From Bacteroidota bacterium (GTDB taxonomy: Bacteria > Bacteroidota > Bacteroidia > Chitinophagales > Chitinophagaceae): DNA of 64,000 nucleotides. A program made the translations under genes and the position numbers. How positions within the stretch are numbered: the stretch's first letter is position 1; the number at the start of each line of letters is the position of its first letter. The notes under the pieces are model-generated. The model had not been told where the DNA came from. It worked only from the letters and a program-made list of their open reading frames with translations, and searched no databases. Positions 35,031 to 45,556 of this stretch are shown here, piece by piece. The stretch spans positions 88,937 to 152,936 of the forward strand of contig JAUZOE010000008.1 of NCBI GenBank assembly GCA_030706605.1, in the 5' to 3' direction.

Positions 35031-37409
35031 ATGATTAAAAACTATTTCAAAACCGCGTGGAGAAATTTGATGAAGAATAAAGTTTTTTCCTTCATCAATA
35101 TTCTTGGATTAACTATTGGCATCACCGTTTGCATGATGATATTTTTGTTTATTACAAACGAATTCAGCTTTGATAATTTTCATAAAGATAAAAACCGCAT
35201 TTACAGGGTCATGCGTGGTTTTGAGAATGACGGGACATCCGGAAGGGTTGCTTTTTTATCCGGGCGCTATGCTCCGGCATTAATGAGCGATTATAAAGGA
35301 GAAATTGAAAATGCAGTTCGCATCAATCCAAATGATGACCTTATCGCTATCGGTAACATCTCTTTTCATGAAAAGAAAGTAATTGATGTGGATAGCAACT
35401 TCTTCAGTTTTTTTTCTTTTCCATTACTAAAAGGCAATCCGAAAACAGTATTGCAAAATCCACATAGTGTTGTTTTAACTGAAACTACCGCCAGGAAGTA
35501 TTTCGGAAGTATTGAAAATGCTATGGGGAAAATAGTCGTGCTGGATAAAGATCTTCCGCTAAAAGTTACGGGTATTGCCAAAGATGTCCCATCCAATTCG
35601 CATATTGAATTTGACGTGGTAGTTCCGCTTGAAAATTATAAAAGCATGGGCACGATGACCGCCTGGATCAATAATGGTGTATACACCTATGTAAAGCTGG
35701 CGCAGCATGTAAAGGAAGCACAAGTTGAAAAACAGTTACCTGCATTTATGGAAAAATATTTGGGTGGCGAGTTGAAGAAATATGGTTTTCATTGGACACT
35801 TTCACTTACGCCACTTAAAGATGTATATTTTGACAATGCTGCTTTTGACGGCATTAAACATGGTGATAAAACTGTAGTATATATATTTCTCTCTGTTGCT
35901 ATTTTAATCTTATTAATTGCCTGTATTAACTTCATGAACTTATCTACCATTCGGGCTACTGAACGCTCAAAAGAAGTTGGCTTGCGAAAAGTATTAGGCG
36001 CGCTACGCCATAATCTCGTATGGCAATTCATTGGTGAATCCGTTTTGCTTACCACCATGTCATGCATACTTTCTGTGGTTTTATTGTTATTGGCAATGCC
36101 CTGGTATAATCAATTGCTGGGATACTCATTATCCGCTCCATGGAATACATTGCCCGTTTATCTTTTCCTGGTTGGTGTTATTATTATTGTTGGATTCTTG
36201 GCCGGTAGTTATCCTGCATTTTTCTTATCTGCCTTTTCACCGATACAGGCGCTGAAAGGCAGGCTGCGTTTGGGAAAGGAAGGCTCATCATTCCGCCAGG
36301 CGCTGGTGGTAGTGCAATTTAGCATTTCCGTATTTCTCATCATCGGCACTATCATTATCACCAAACAAATGAATTATGTAAAGAACAAGCAGCTTGGTTA
36401 TAACCAGGAGCAAACGGTGGTAGTACCAATTGATAATAATGATATTTACAAAAATATAAATGCCTTTAAAACATCATTGCAGAATGAAAGCCAGGTTCAA
36501 TCAGTTTCATTAATGTCAGGCGAGCCGGGTGGTTTTTTTGACGGGTACACATTTGATGTAGAAGGCCATGCCGAAAAATGGAATGCAAGAACAGAATTCG
36601 CTGATTTTGAATTTGTAAAAACTTTGGGATTAAAAATTATTGCTGGGAGGGATTTCTCTGCATCATTCCCGACAGATACAACAAACGCAGTTCTTATCAA
36701 CAAAACAGCGGCTACAAAATTAGGATGGGCACCTGAACAAGCTATTGGAAAGTGGATTGAAAATACGGTACAGGATACAGCCAAACGTAGAATAATTGGC
36801 GTGGTGGCCGATTTTAATTTTCAATCGCTGAAAAGTGATATTGACCCGCTGGTAATTGCCCCTAATATGGACAGGCGGGTAGTATTGATAAAATTGGCTC
36901 CTGGTAATATACAACAAGTTATTGCGCTGGTACAAAAAGCATACAAGAAATTTGCTTCCGCCTTTCCTTTTGAATACAGGTTTTTGGACCAGCAATTTGA
37001 TAAAATGTATAAGAAAGACCTTCGCCAGCAAACTATCTTAACCGTGTTTGCCTTCCTCGCCATATTTGTAGCATGCCTCGGTTTATTTGGGCTTGCATCA
37101 TTTACAGCTACCAAACGTTTTAAAGAAATTGGCGTAAGAAAAGTATTGGGTTCTTCTGTTAAAGATATCGTGGTACTCTTATCAAAAGACTTATTAAAAC
37201 CAGTATTGATTGCAACCTGTATTGCGTTACCTGCCGGTTATTGGGCAATGAACAAATGGCTGCAAAATTTTGCTTATAAAACTTCTTTAAGCTGGTGGGT
37301 TTTTCTGTTAGCTGCGTTGATAACATTTGGAATCGCATTTATTACAGTTAGCATTAAGGCAATAAAAGCAGCGATAGCGACCCCTGCTAAGAGTTTGAGA
37401 ACTGAATAA
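35031..37409 (+). CDS. FtsX/MacB-type ABC permease 2 of run A
   Basis: The protein has 792 residues with the duplicated TM-PCD-FtsX layout. Helix 1 reads INILGLTIGITVCMMIFLFI. The first FtsX block is NLSTIRATERSKEVGLRKVL and the second TKRFKEIGVRKVLGSSV. The C-terminus TPAKSLRTE departs from the NPVKSLRTE of most relatives. It starts 46 bp after permease 1, in a spacer with an 8-bp inverted repeat (AAATAGCT/AGCTATTT), and is probably in the same transcript. No substrate can be inferred from the sequence. Confidence 0.92.
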   Translation: MIKNYFKTAWRNLMKNKVFSFINILGLTIGITVCMMIFLFITNEFSFDNFHKDKNRIYRVMRGFENDGTSGRVAFLSGRYAPALMSDYKGEIENAVRINPNDDLIAIGNISFHEKKVIDVDSNFFSFFSFPLLKGNPKTVLQNPHSVVLTETTARKYFGSIENAMGKIVVLDKDLPLKVTGIAKDVPSNSHIEFDVVVPLENYKSMGTMTAWINNGVYTYVKLAQHVKEAQVEKQLPAFMEKYLGGELKKYGFHWTLSLTPLKDVYFDNAAFDGIKHGDKTVVYIFLSVAILILLIACINFMNLSTIRATERSKEVGLRKVLGALRHNLVWQFIGESVLLTTMSCILSVVLLLLAMPWYNQLLGYSLSAPWNTLPVYLFLVGVIIIVGFLAGSYPAFFLSAFSPIQALKGRLRLGKEGSSFRQALVVVQFSISVFLIIGTIIITKQMNYVKNKQLGYNQEQTVVVPIDNNDIYKNINAFKTSLQNESQVQSVSLMSGEPGGFFDGYTFDVEGHAEKWNARTEFADFEFVKTLGLKIIAGRDFSASFPTDTTNAVLINKTAATKLGWAPEQAIGKWIENTVQDTAKRRIIGVVADFNFQSLKSDIDPLVIAPNMDRRVVLIKLAPGNIQQVIALVQKAYKKFASAFPFEYRFLDQQFDKMYKKDLRQQTILTVFAFLAIFVACLGLFGLASFTATKRFKEIGVRKVLGSSVKDIVVLLSKDLLKPVLIATCIALPAGYWAMNKWLQNFAYKTSLSWWVFLLAALITFGIAFITVSIKAIKAAIATPAKSLRTE

Positions 37410-37437
37410 AAATAAATAACAATAAAAATAAATAACT

Positions 37438-39861
37438 ATGATAAAAAATTATTTTAAACTCGCCTGGCGAAATTTATGGAAGAACAAAACCTTCTCCATT
37501 ATTAATATAGCCGGATTGTCTATTGGCGTTTCGTGTTTCCTTTTGATTGCATTATATGTGCTTGATGAACTAAACTATGATAGATATAACGTTCATGCAA
37601 AACAGATTTACAGGATTGATGACCACGTTAAATTTGGTGATTTTTCTTATGAAGGAGCACAGGCGCCTGCAATAATGGGTCCCGCTTTTAAAAAGGATTA
37701 TCCGCAAGTTGAGCAATATGCGCGTCTTAAAAATTATAGCGATTTTGTAATTAAAAAAGGTTCAGAAAATCTAAAAGAGGATAAAGGGGCGTATGCAGAT
37801 TCCACGTTATTTGATGTATTCACTTTGCCGATGATTGAAGGTGATCCAAAAACTGCGCTAACCGAACCCCATTCATTGGTAATAACTAAAAGTACCGCAA
37901 AAAAATATTTCAACACCACAGATGTCATCGGAAAAACGCTTACTATCAACGATACCAATAATTATAAAATTACGGGAGTTATAAAAGATATTCCGGAGCA
38001 ATCTCATTTTAATTTTGATTTCTTTTTCCCAATGATTGAAACCGCCCAAAGCAGGGATGGCAGTTGGTTCAACTACAATTTTCATACCTACCTGCTTGTT
38101 AAGCCTGGCACAGATGCCCGACGATTGGAGGGACAACTGAATAAAACTTTGATGGCCGGTGCGTCTCCGCAATTTGCAGGCACTTTAAATATAAGTAAAG
38201 ATGAATTTGAAAAAGCAGGTAATTCGCTGCATATCACGCTCAGGCCTCTTACAGATATACATTTGCATTCAAATATTGCTGATGAACTGGACACAAATGG
38301 CAGTATTCAATATGTATATATATTCCTGGCAATAGCGATTTTTATTTTGATGATTGCCTGTGTCAACTTTATGAATCTTTCAACTGCACGCTCATCGAAC
38401 CGGGCAAAAGAAGTAGGCGTGCGAAAAGTGCTTGGTAGTCTCAGAAATAATTTAATGATGCAATTTCTTGTGGAATCTGTTTTCATCAGCCTTCTGTCAT
38501 TCCTTTTAGCCATCGGAGTTGTATTGCTAGTGTTACCATTTTTTAATGAGCTTGCTGGTAAAAATATCAGGTATTCTTTATTGCTAAATCCATTGATGGT
38601 GTCAGGTATTTTAGTACTCATGATTGCAGTAGGCTTAATTGCAGGCAGCTATCCCGCCTTTTTTCTCTCATCGTTCCGGCCCATTGAAGTGCTGAAAGGT
38701 AATTTATCCAGGGGTTTTAAAGGATCATTTATAAGAAATGCCCTTGTTGTTTTTCAATTCTCTATTTCAATTATTTTAATGATAGGGACTGTAGTTATTT
38801 TCAACCAGTTGAACTATATCCGCAACAAAAATTTAGGATTCAATAAAGAACAGGTTTTAATACTTAAGAACACGTATGCACTAAACTCACAGGCAAAGGC
38901 ATTCAGAAATGAGTTGCTGCAAATGCGTGGGGTAAAGAACGCAACCATTTCCGGATTTCTACCAGTAAGCGGCAACAGAGGGGAACAGGGTTTTGTTACT
39001 TCCCCGGTTTTTGATGGCAAGAATTTTACAATAATGCAGCAATGGGCAGTTGATGAAAATTATATTCCCACACTACAAATACACTTAAAAAGCGGTAGGA
39101 ACTTTTCTCCTGAGTTCCCTTCCGACTCGGATGCTGTTGTCATAAATGAAGCTGCCGCAAAAATTTTGGGAAACGGCAACCCCATTAATAAAAAATTGTA
39201 TGAGATCAAAAATCTCAAAACAGGGAATTTGCTTGCAAACAATATTATTGGTGTCATCAGTAATTTTAATTTTAATTCGTTGCATGAGAAGGTAACACCT
39301 CTGGTACTCAAGCTCCGGCAGGATAATGGAAGCATCGCGGTAAGAGTTAATACCGCCGACATTACCGGGCTCCTGATGCAAATAAAATCTAAATGGAAAA
39401 CGATGGTTCCATCGCAGCCTTTCAGTTATTCATTCCTTGATGAAGAATTTGCCAAACAATATAATACGGAACAACGCACAGGCACTATTTCTATGATCTT
39501 TTCAATTCTTGCCATTCTTATCGCGTGCCTTGGATTATTTGGGCTGGTTACTTATGCAGCAGAGCAACGCGTTAAAGAAATTGGGATAAGAAAAATATTA
39601 GGTGCAGCTATCCCTGATATTATGAGCATGCTTTCTAAAGACTTTGTGAAGCTGATATTAATCTCGATTTGTATTGCCTCACCTGTTGCCTGGTGGATGA
39701 TGAACAGATGGCTTCAGGATTTTGCATACCGGGTCAATATTTCCTGGTGGATTTTTGTTGTGATAGGGTTATTGGTTTTAATAATTGCATTAATGACTTC
39801 AATATTCCAAACAATTAAAGCAGCGATAGCAAACCCAGTGAAAAGTTTGAGAAGTGAATAA
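37438..39861 (+). CDS. FtsX/MacB-type ABC permease 3 of run A
   Basis: The protein has 807 residues and both halves of the family are complete. Helix 1 reads INIAGLSIGVSCFLLIALYV. The FtsX blocks are NLSTARSSNRAKEVGVRKVL and EQRVKEIGIRKILGAAI, and the end is NPVKSLRSE. The first periplasmic domain is slightly longer than in its neighbours (an extra stretch near residues 225-260). It starts 28 bp after permease 2, and a GIN-domain gene follows 44 bp downstream. Confidence 0.92.
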   Translation: MIKNYFKLAWRNLWKNKTFSIINIAGLSIGVSCFLLIALYVLDELNYDRYNVHAKQIYRIDDHVKFGDFSYEGAQAPAIMGPAFKKDYPQVEQYARLKNYSDFVIKKGSENLKEDKGAYADSTLFDVFTLPMIEGDPKTALTEPHSLVITKSTAKKYFNTTDVIGKTLTINDTNNYKITGVIKDIPEQSHFNFDFFFPMIETAQSRDGSWFNYNFHTYLLVKPGTDARRLEGQLNKTLMAGASPQFAGTLNISKDEFEKAGNSLHITLRPLTDIHLHSNIADELDTNGSIQYVYIFLAIAIFILMIACVNFMNLSTARSSNRAKEVGVRKVLGSLRNNLMMQFLVESVFISLLSFLLAIGVVLLVLPFFNELAGKNIRYSLLLNPLMVSGILVLMIAVGLIAGSYPAFFLSSFRPIEVLKGNLSRGFKGSFIRNALVVFQFSISIILMIGTVVIFNQLNYIRNKNLGFNKEQVLILKNTYALNSQAKAFRNELLQMRGVKNATISGFLPVSGNRGEQGFVTSPVFDGKNFTIMQQWAVDENYIPTLQIHLKSGRNFSPEFPSDSDAVVINEAAAKILGNGNPINKKLYEIKNLKTGNLLANNIIGVISNFNFNSLHEKVTPLVLKLRQDNGSIAVRVNTADITGLLMQIKSKWKTMVPSQPFSYSFLDEEFAKQYNTEQRTGTISMIFSILAILIACLGLFGLVTYAAEQRVKEIGIRKILGAAIPDIMSMLSKDFVKLILISICIASPVAWWMMNRWLQDFAYRVNISWWIFVVIGLLVLIIALMTSIFQTIKAAIANPVKSLRSE

Positions 39862-39905
39862 TAAGAAAATAATTTAATTAAACTATCATTAAAACTTATA
39901 ACATC

Positions 39906-40646
39906 ATGAAAATACAATTCTATATCACAATCATCATGCTTTTGGTAACTACAACTGCATTAGCTCAAACAACCACCCAGGTAAATCATTTCGATAAAGT
40001 GATCGTTAGTCCACACATACAGGTAACCTTTGTTGAGGGGAATGAAGAAAGCGTAACCATTGAAAAAAGTACGGTAGATAAAGAGAAAATTAAAATGGAG
40101 GTAAATAATAATACCCTGCGGATTTATTTAGAAGGAGCTAAAGAAATTACGAAGAACAAAAAATCGTATGATAATGGTTATAAAGAAAAACAACCGCTCT
40201 ACAATGGAACAATTGTTACCGCCACCATCTCTTATAAAACATTGGATAACCTTTCTATACGTGGTGAAGAAACTATTGTTTGCAAAAGCCCGCTGAAAGG
40301 GGATAAATTTAAATTAAAGATTTATGGCGAATCTTATGTCATTTTAAATGAAGTGCAACTGGGCGAATTGCAAACCACCCTGTATGGTGAAAGCCTCTTG
40401 GAAATTAAATCCGGCGATATAAAAAATCAACGATACACTGCTTATGGAGAGAGCAAGGTTAACAGCCTCGGCATTAACGGAAATACATCCCGGATAATAG
40501 CCTATGGCGAGCCTGATTTCAGATTAAATGTGGCTGACGCAATAAAAATAACCTCCTACGGTGATGCTAATTTGAAGTACCAGGGAACACCGATAATTAC
40601 AAAAGGAGTACATATAGGTGATGTAAATATTGATAAAATTGACTAA
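39906..40646 (+). CDS. Exported GIN-domain (DUF2807) beta-solenoid protein
   Basis: The protein has 246 residues with a signal peptide ending TTALAQ (about residue 21). It begins NHFDKVIVSPHIQVTFVEGN, the DUF2807 head-GIN pattern, and continues with rung-like repeats containing YGES or YGEP (IYGESYVIL, LYGESLLEI, AYGESKVNS, AYGEPDFRL). These suggest a short right-handed beta-solenoid. The function of this family is not established; periplasmic or cell-surface binding is likely. It lies inside the permease run with spacings of 44 and 39 bp, so it is probably co-expressed and may be a cargo, sensor or accessory of one flanking permease. Confidence 0.88.
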   Translation: MKIQFYITIIMLLVTTTALAQTTTQVNHFDKVIVSPHIQVTFVEGNEESVTIEKSTVDKEKIKMEVNNNTLRIYLEGAKEITKNKKSYDNGYKEKQPLYNGTIVTATISYKTLDNLSIRGEETIVCKSPLKGDKFKLKIYGESYVILNEVQLGELQTTLYGESLLEIKSGDIKNQRYTAYGESKVNSLGINGNTSRIIAYGEPDFRLNVADAIKITSYGDANLKYQGTPIITKGVHIGDVNIDKID

Positions 40647-40685
40647 ACAATAAACTATCAGATCAGGAATTAAATAATAATAATT

Positions 40686-43085
40686 ATGACCATGATAATA
40701 AGTTATATAAAACTTGCCATAAGATCACTTCTTAAGAACAGGCTTGTATCGTTTATAAATATATTCGGACTTGGGCTAAGCATGTCCGTTGCAATGATGA
40801 TTATGATAAGAGTTCAGGACCAGTTTAGCTATGACAATTTTCATCCATACCCTGGCCGTACTTATCGCATCATCAGCGAGTATGCGAAAAAGAATGGTAA
40901 CCAATGGAAAATGGCAAGTACTCCGTTGCCATTAAATGAAGCGCTTGCAAAGGATGGAAACGTGGTAGAAAGTTCCGTAAATATTTATCCCGCCTTTAAT
41001 GGTAAAGCTACGGTAGCAGGGAAAGAAATTTATTTGAACGGGGCTTTTACGGAACCATCATTTTTTGATGTTTTTGGTTTTACGCTGTCATCCGGTGACC
41101 CGAAAACAGTATTGCAGTTACCGAACTCCGTAGTAATTAATAAATCTACCGCAGAGAAATTTTTCGGTAATGAAAACCCCGTGGGCAAAGTAATTTCTAT
41201 GGAGCAGGGAGGCGACTTTATTATCAAGGGTGTAATGAATGATCTGCCTGGAAAATCTCACATTAATTATGATGCATACGCATCTTACAGTAGTGTGACC
41301 CAATTGGAGAAAGATAAAATATTGCCAGATAAATCTTCCGACTGGTATGCTTTTAATACCGCTTACACCTACGCCTTGTTGAAAAAAGATGTTCGCCCAT
41401 CAGCATTTGCCCGGCAACTAAATTTCATTGCCGGTGATTTGAATAAAAATAATAAAGAGGGAACCTGTGCATTTGCTTTGCAAAGAATTGATAAGATAAC
41501 TCCCGGTAGCGCTTACCTGTATAATGATATTGGCAAAGGAACTTCATGGGGCAAAACATATTTTGAAGCCGGGTTCGCCCTGCTTATTCTGTTGGCAGCA
41601 TGCTTCAATTATACAAACCTAACTATTGCAAGAGCCTTTACAAGGGCAAAGGAAGTAGGCATCAGGAAAATAGTAGGCGCCAAACGTTTCCAGGTTTTTA
41701 CACAATATATAGTAGAATCTGTTTTACTTACTTTAATAGCGCTTGGCTTCGCGTGGTTAATTTTATCTTTCGTAATCCGGTATGCTCCATTCAATGATGA
41801 CTATGAATTTATACCATCGTCGTTCAGGTATAATATTCCTTTGGCTTCCTGGTCCATTGGCTTTGCACTATTCACAGGAATATTAGCCGGCGCTGCTCCT
41901 GCATGGATCTTATCATCCTTTCGGCCTTTGCGGGTTTTGAAGAATATGTCAACTGCGAGAATACTCGGTAAGGTAAGCCTGCAGAAAGTATTTATTGTTT
42001 TTCAATACAGTTTATCATTAACCATTATCATCTTCCTTTTTGCTTTTTACAGGCAGTTTTCTTTTATGGCCAATGCAGACCTGGGTTTCAAAAAAGATAA
42101 CGTGATGGTGCTTCCATTGAATGGCGTCGATGCTAAAATTGCCTCTCAAAAAATTGCAGGGATAAGCGGGGTTACCTCTGTGGCGGCTATGTCTTCCAAT
42201 TTTGGCAAGCGTTTCCAGGGAATGAATATGCCGGTATGGATAAGCAGTAAAAAAGACGCTTTGCCACTCAATTATTATTATGCAGATAATACTTTTATTC
42301 CTACCATGAAACTGAATTTTGTTGCAGGAAACAATTTTCCTGTAGCTGGTGGAGAAAAGGAAAATTATATCATATTAAATGAGAAAGCGATTCATGCATT
42401 GGGCATCAGCAAAGCTGAAAATGCCCTGGGAGAAAAATTGTGGGTCAATGACTCAACAAGATTGGAAATAACGGGTGTGATTAAAGATTTTATTTATGAA
42501 GGCGTTGGCAGGCCAGTTGAACCTTTGGCATTCAGGAATAAAGAGAAGGCATGCAATTATTTATACGTGGTAGCAGGTAATACCGATAAAAAGAAACTTG
42601 AATCCCGCATTAAACAGGTATGGAATTCACTGGCCCCACCAGTGGCTTACACTCCTTCATGGCTTGATGATGAAATTAATGAGGCCAATTCACAAACAGC
42701 TACTGTATCGCTGCTGGGATACCTGGCATTTATTGCTTTGGCCATTGCTTCATTAGGCTTACTGGGCCTTGTTATTTACACCATTGAAGTGAAACGAAAA
42801 GAGATCAGCATTAGAAAAATAATCGGTGCAAGCGAAAAACAACTCATTCGTATGTTATCGAAGCGGTTTATTAAGCTAATTATTATTGCAGGTTTTATTG
42901 CTATGCCTGTTGGCTATCTGGCCGGGCATTTGTTCCTGCAAAATTTTGCATACAGAATACATTTCGGTATTTGGAATGTATTGTTGTGCTTTTTCTTTTT
43001 GCTAAGTATCGGTCTATTTACAATTATATCGCAGACCTATAAAGCAGCAATCGCAAACCCGGTGGATAGTTTGAAAACAGAATAA
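40686..43085 (+). CDS. FtsX/MacB-type ABC permease 4 of run A (divergent member)
   Basis: The protein has 799 residues. The layout is the same, but sequence departs most from the run: the N-terminus is MTMIISYIKLAIRSLLKNRL rather than the MFKNYFK/MIKNYFK type, the first FtsX block is NYTNLTIARAFTRAKEVGIR, the second VKRKEISIRKIIGASEKQL, and the end is NPVDSLKTE. An in-frame ATG at 40692 is an alternative start. It follows the GIN-domain gene by 39 bp, and a REP-like hairpin separates it from permease 5, so this pair might form a sub-unit of the run. Confidence 0.92.
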   Translation: MTMIISYIKLAIRSLLKNRLVSFINIFGLGLSMSVAMMIMIRVQDQFSYDNFHPYPGRTYRIISEYAKKNGNQWKMASTPLPLNEALAKDGNVVESSVNIYPAFNGKATVAGKEIYLNGAFTEPSFFDVFGFTLSSGDPKTVLQLPNSVVINKSTAEKFFGNENPVGKVISMEQGGDFIIKGVMNDLPGKSHINYDAYASYSSVTQLEKDKILPDKSSDWYAFNTAYTYALLKKDVRPSAFARQLNFIAGDLNKNNKEGTCAFALQRIDKITPGSAYLYNDIGKGTSWGKTYFEAGFALLILLAACFNYTNLTIARAFTRAKEVGIRKIVGAKRFQVFTQYIVESVLLTLIALGFAWLILSFVIRYAPFNDDYEFIPSSFRYNIPLASWSIGFALFTGILAGAAPAWILSSFRPLRVLKNMSTARILGKVSLQKVFIVFQYSLSLTIIIFLFAFYRQFSFMANADLGFKKDNVMVLPLNGVDAKIASQKIAGISGVTSVAAMSSNFGKRFQGMNMPVWISSKKDALPLNYYYADNTFIPTMKLNFVAGNNFPVAGGEKENYIILNEKAIHALGISKAENALGEKLWVNDSTRLEITGVIKDFIYEGVGRPVEPLAFRNKEKACNYLYVVAGNTDKKKLESRIKQVWNSLAPPVAYTPSWLDDEINEANSQTATVSLLGYLAFIALAIASLGLLGLVIYTIEVKRKEISIRKIIGASEKQLIRMLSKRFIKLIIIAGFIAMPVGYLAGHLFLQNFAYRIHFGIWNVLLCFFFLLSIGLFTIISQTYKAAIANPVDSLKTE

Positions 43086-43091
43086 AAAATG

Positions 43092-43135
43092 TCTGAATCA
43101 TGATTAATCTGATTTATGAGATTAAATGATTCAGA
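43092..43135. repeat. REP-like long palindrome between permeases 4 and 5
   Basis: TCTGAATCAT (43092-43101) pairs with ATGATTCAGA (43126-43135); inside it TTAATCT (43104-43110) pairs with AGATTAA (43119-43125), leaving an 8-nt loop and one small bulge. There is no T tract. The sequence type (AATCATGATT...ATTCAGA) resembles extragenic palindromes in many Bacteroidota genomes. It is the only such element I noticed in the window. Confidence 0.6.
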
Positions 43136-43181
43136 AAATATAAAATCGACTAAATCATTTAATCACATAAATCCTTGTAAA

Positions 43182-45554
43182 ATGTTTAAAAATTATTTCA
43201 AAAGTGCATGGCGTAATCTGATTAAAAATAAAGCCAATTCCTTTATCAACATTATTGGTCTTTCAACGGGAATGGCCGTAGCTATCTTAATCGGTTTGTG
43301 GATATGGAGCGAATGGTCGTTTGATACAAATTTTGATAATTACAATCTTATTGCGAAGCTTGAGCAAAATGTAAGTTTCACTTCAGATAAAACAACCTAC
43401 GACGTGTTGCCTATGCCGTTAGCTGAAGAACTCCGCAATAAATATCCCGATTTTAAGGCAGTAAGTTTATCAAAATCGAGTGGTTTTATTGTCAATTATA
43501 AGGATGAAAAATTTTCAGAGCAGGGCAATTATGTACAGCCTGCTTTTACAGGAATGATGTCTTTAAAAATGGTTGCTGGCAACAGGAACGGCTTGCAGGA
43601 TATGAATTCTATTCTGATTTCTCAGTCGCTGGCAACTAAACTTTTTGTTAAAGAAAACGCCATTAACAAAATTGTTAAGCTCAACAATAAATTAAGTGTG
43701 AAAGTTAGCGGCGTTTATAAGGATATGCCTGATAACAGTAGCTTTAAAGATCTTGATATTATTGCTCCGTGGAATTTGCTGGTAGCCAATGACGATGGAG
43801 TCAAAAGCGATATCGATAAATGGGATAATAATTCATATAACATTTATGTGCTATTAACGAATGGAGCAGATTTTAAAAATGTATCAGCAAAAATCAAAGA
43901 TATCAGGGTTAAAATGGACAACCCACCTTCTTATAAACCTGAATTTTTTTTACATCCTATGAGTAAATGGCATCTGTATTCAGAGTTTAAAAATGGTGTA
44001 ATATCCGGAGGCCTCATTGATTACGTTTGGATGTTTGGTATTATTGGAGTTTTCGTTTTGTTGCTTGCGTGTATCAACTTTATGAACTTAAGCACGGCAC
44101 GTTCAGAAAAAAGGGCGAAGGAGGTAGGGATAAGAAAAGCAATAGGGGCAATGCGTAGGCAACTCATCCTGCAGTTTTTCAGCGAATCTGTACTCGTAGC
44201 ATTCATTTCTTTTTTATTCTCTCTGCTGATCGTGCGAGTAACACTTCCATTCTTTAACCAGGTATCAGGTAAAAATATGTCCGTATTATGGTTCAATCCA
44301 TGGTTCTGGTTCATTGGCATTGTGTTTAGCTTTCTCACCGGTATCCTGGCAGGAAGTTATCCTTCATTATTTCTGTCTGCATTTAAGCCTGTGAAAGTAT
44401 TAAAAGGAACTTTTCGGGCAGGCCGCTTTGCTGTAATACCACGAAGAGTTTTAATCGTGTTACAATTTACTGTTTCAGTTATATTAATTATAGGAACAAT
44501 CATTGTTTTTCGTCAGATAGAATATGTAAAAGACCGGCCTGTTGGTTATAGCCGTAATGGTTTGATAGAAGTTGAGATGAATACACCTGATTTAAACGGG
44601 CATTATAACGCCTTAAGAAATGATCTCCTTAATAGTGGAGGTGCTTCAGAAATGTCTGAATCATCTGGTTCTGTTACAGTGCAGTATGGTGGAATGACAG
44701 ACATTCAATGGAAAGGCAAAAAACCTGATGAACATCCTTTATTAATGAGCAACAATATTACCCATGATTATGGAAAAACTGTTGGATGGCAAATTGCTCA
44801 AGGACGGGATTTTTCAAGAGACTTTGCCTCAGACACTTCATCTATTATATTGAACGAGTCTGCTGTAAAAGTGATAGGTTTTAAAGATCCGGTTGGAGAG
44901 TTGGTTACGGTTCACGGAAAAAATTACAAAGTGGTTGGTGTGATAAAAGATATGCTAAAGGAATCTCCTTTTGATCCCGTTAGCCCTTCCTTTTTTCTCT
45001 TAAATTATTACGGTGTAAATATTATCAACATCAGGTTGACACCAACCCTCGGCACAGAAAAAGCACTGGCTAAAGTATCGGATGTTTTCAAAAAATACAA
45101 TCCTTCAAGTCCACTCATTTACAAATTTGTTGATAAACAATTTGCGAAAAAATTTGATGCAGAAGAACGTATCGGAAAACTCGCCAGCTTCTTTGCCGTG
45201 CTTGCTATTTTCATTTCATGCCTTGGTTTATTTGGAATGGCATCTTTCATGGCAGAGCAAAGAATAAAAGAGATTGGTGTAAGAAAAGTGCTGGGCGCAT
45301 CAGTATTTAATCTGTGGGGTTTATTGTCAAAAGAGTTTGTAATTCTTATTCTCGTTTCCTTACTCATTGCAATTCCTGTTGCCTTTTATTTTATGCACAA
45401 CTGGTTGCAAGATTACCAATATCGCACAACATTGTCGTGGTGGATTTTTGCTGCAGCAGGTTTAGGTGCATTGATGATAACATTGATAACCGTAAGCTTT
45501 CAATCAATAAAAGCAGCGATGGCAAATCCGGTGAAAAGTTTGAGAACTGAATAA
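43182..45554 (+). CDS. FtsX/MacB-type ABC permease 5 of run A
   Basis: I chose the ATG at 43182 (790 residues, MFKNYFKSAWRNL), because all relatives start this way; an in-frame ATG at 43116 would add 22 residues running through the palindrome. This member belongs to a subfamily with GLWIWSEWSFD near residue 45 and MSKWHLYSEFKNG near residue 265; the last permease of the window shares both. The FtsX blocks are NLSTARSEKRAKEVGIRKAI and EQRIKEIGVRKVLGASV; the end is NPVKSLRTE. Confidence 0.92.
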   Translation: MFKNYFKSAWRNLIKNKANSFINIIGLSTGMAVAILIGLWIWSEWSFDTNFDNYNLIAKLEQNVSFTSDKTTYDVLPMPLAEELRNKYPDFKAVSLSKSSGFIVNYKDEKFSEQGNYVQPAFTGMMSLKMVAGNRNGLQDMNSILISQSLATKLFVKENAINKIVKLNNKLSVKVSGVYKDMPDNSSFKDLDIIAPWNLLVANDDGVKSDIDKWDNNSYNIYVLLTNGADFKNVSAKIKDIRVKMDNPPSYKPEFFLHPMSKWHLYSEFKNGVISGGLIDYVWMFGIIGVFVLLLACINFMNLSTARSEKRAKEVGIRKAIGAMRRQLILQFFSESVLVAFISFLFSLLIVRVTLPFFNQVSGKNMSVLWFNPWFWFIGIVFSFLTGILAGSYPSLFLSAFKPVKVLKGTFRAGRFAVIPRRVLIVLQFTVSVILIIGTIIVFRQIEYVKDRPVGYSRNGLIEVEMNTPDLNGHYNALRNDLLNSGGASEMSESSGSVTVQYGGMTDIQWKGKKPDEHPLLMSNNITHDYGKTVGWQIAQGRDFSRDFASDTSSIILNESAVKVIGFKDPVGELVTVHGKNYKVVGVIKDMLKESPFDPVSPSFFLLNYYGVNIINIRLTPTLGTEKALAKVSDVFKKYNPSSPLIYKFVDKQFAKKFDAEERIGKLASFFAVLAIFISCLGLFGMASFMAEQRIKEIGVRKVLGASVFNLWGLLSKEFVILILVSLLIAIPVAFYFMHNWLQDYQYRTTLSWWIFAAAGLGALMITLITVSFQSIKAAMANPVKSLRTE

Positions 45555-45556
45555 AG

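Noticed and set aside
43116..43181. N-terminal extension of permease 5
   Set aside because: It runs through the palindrome at 43092-43135 and is absent from all paralogues, which begin MFKNYFK-like at the position of 43182.
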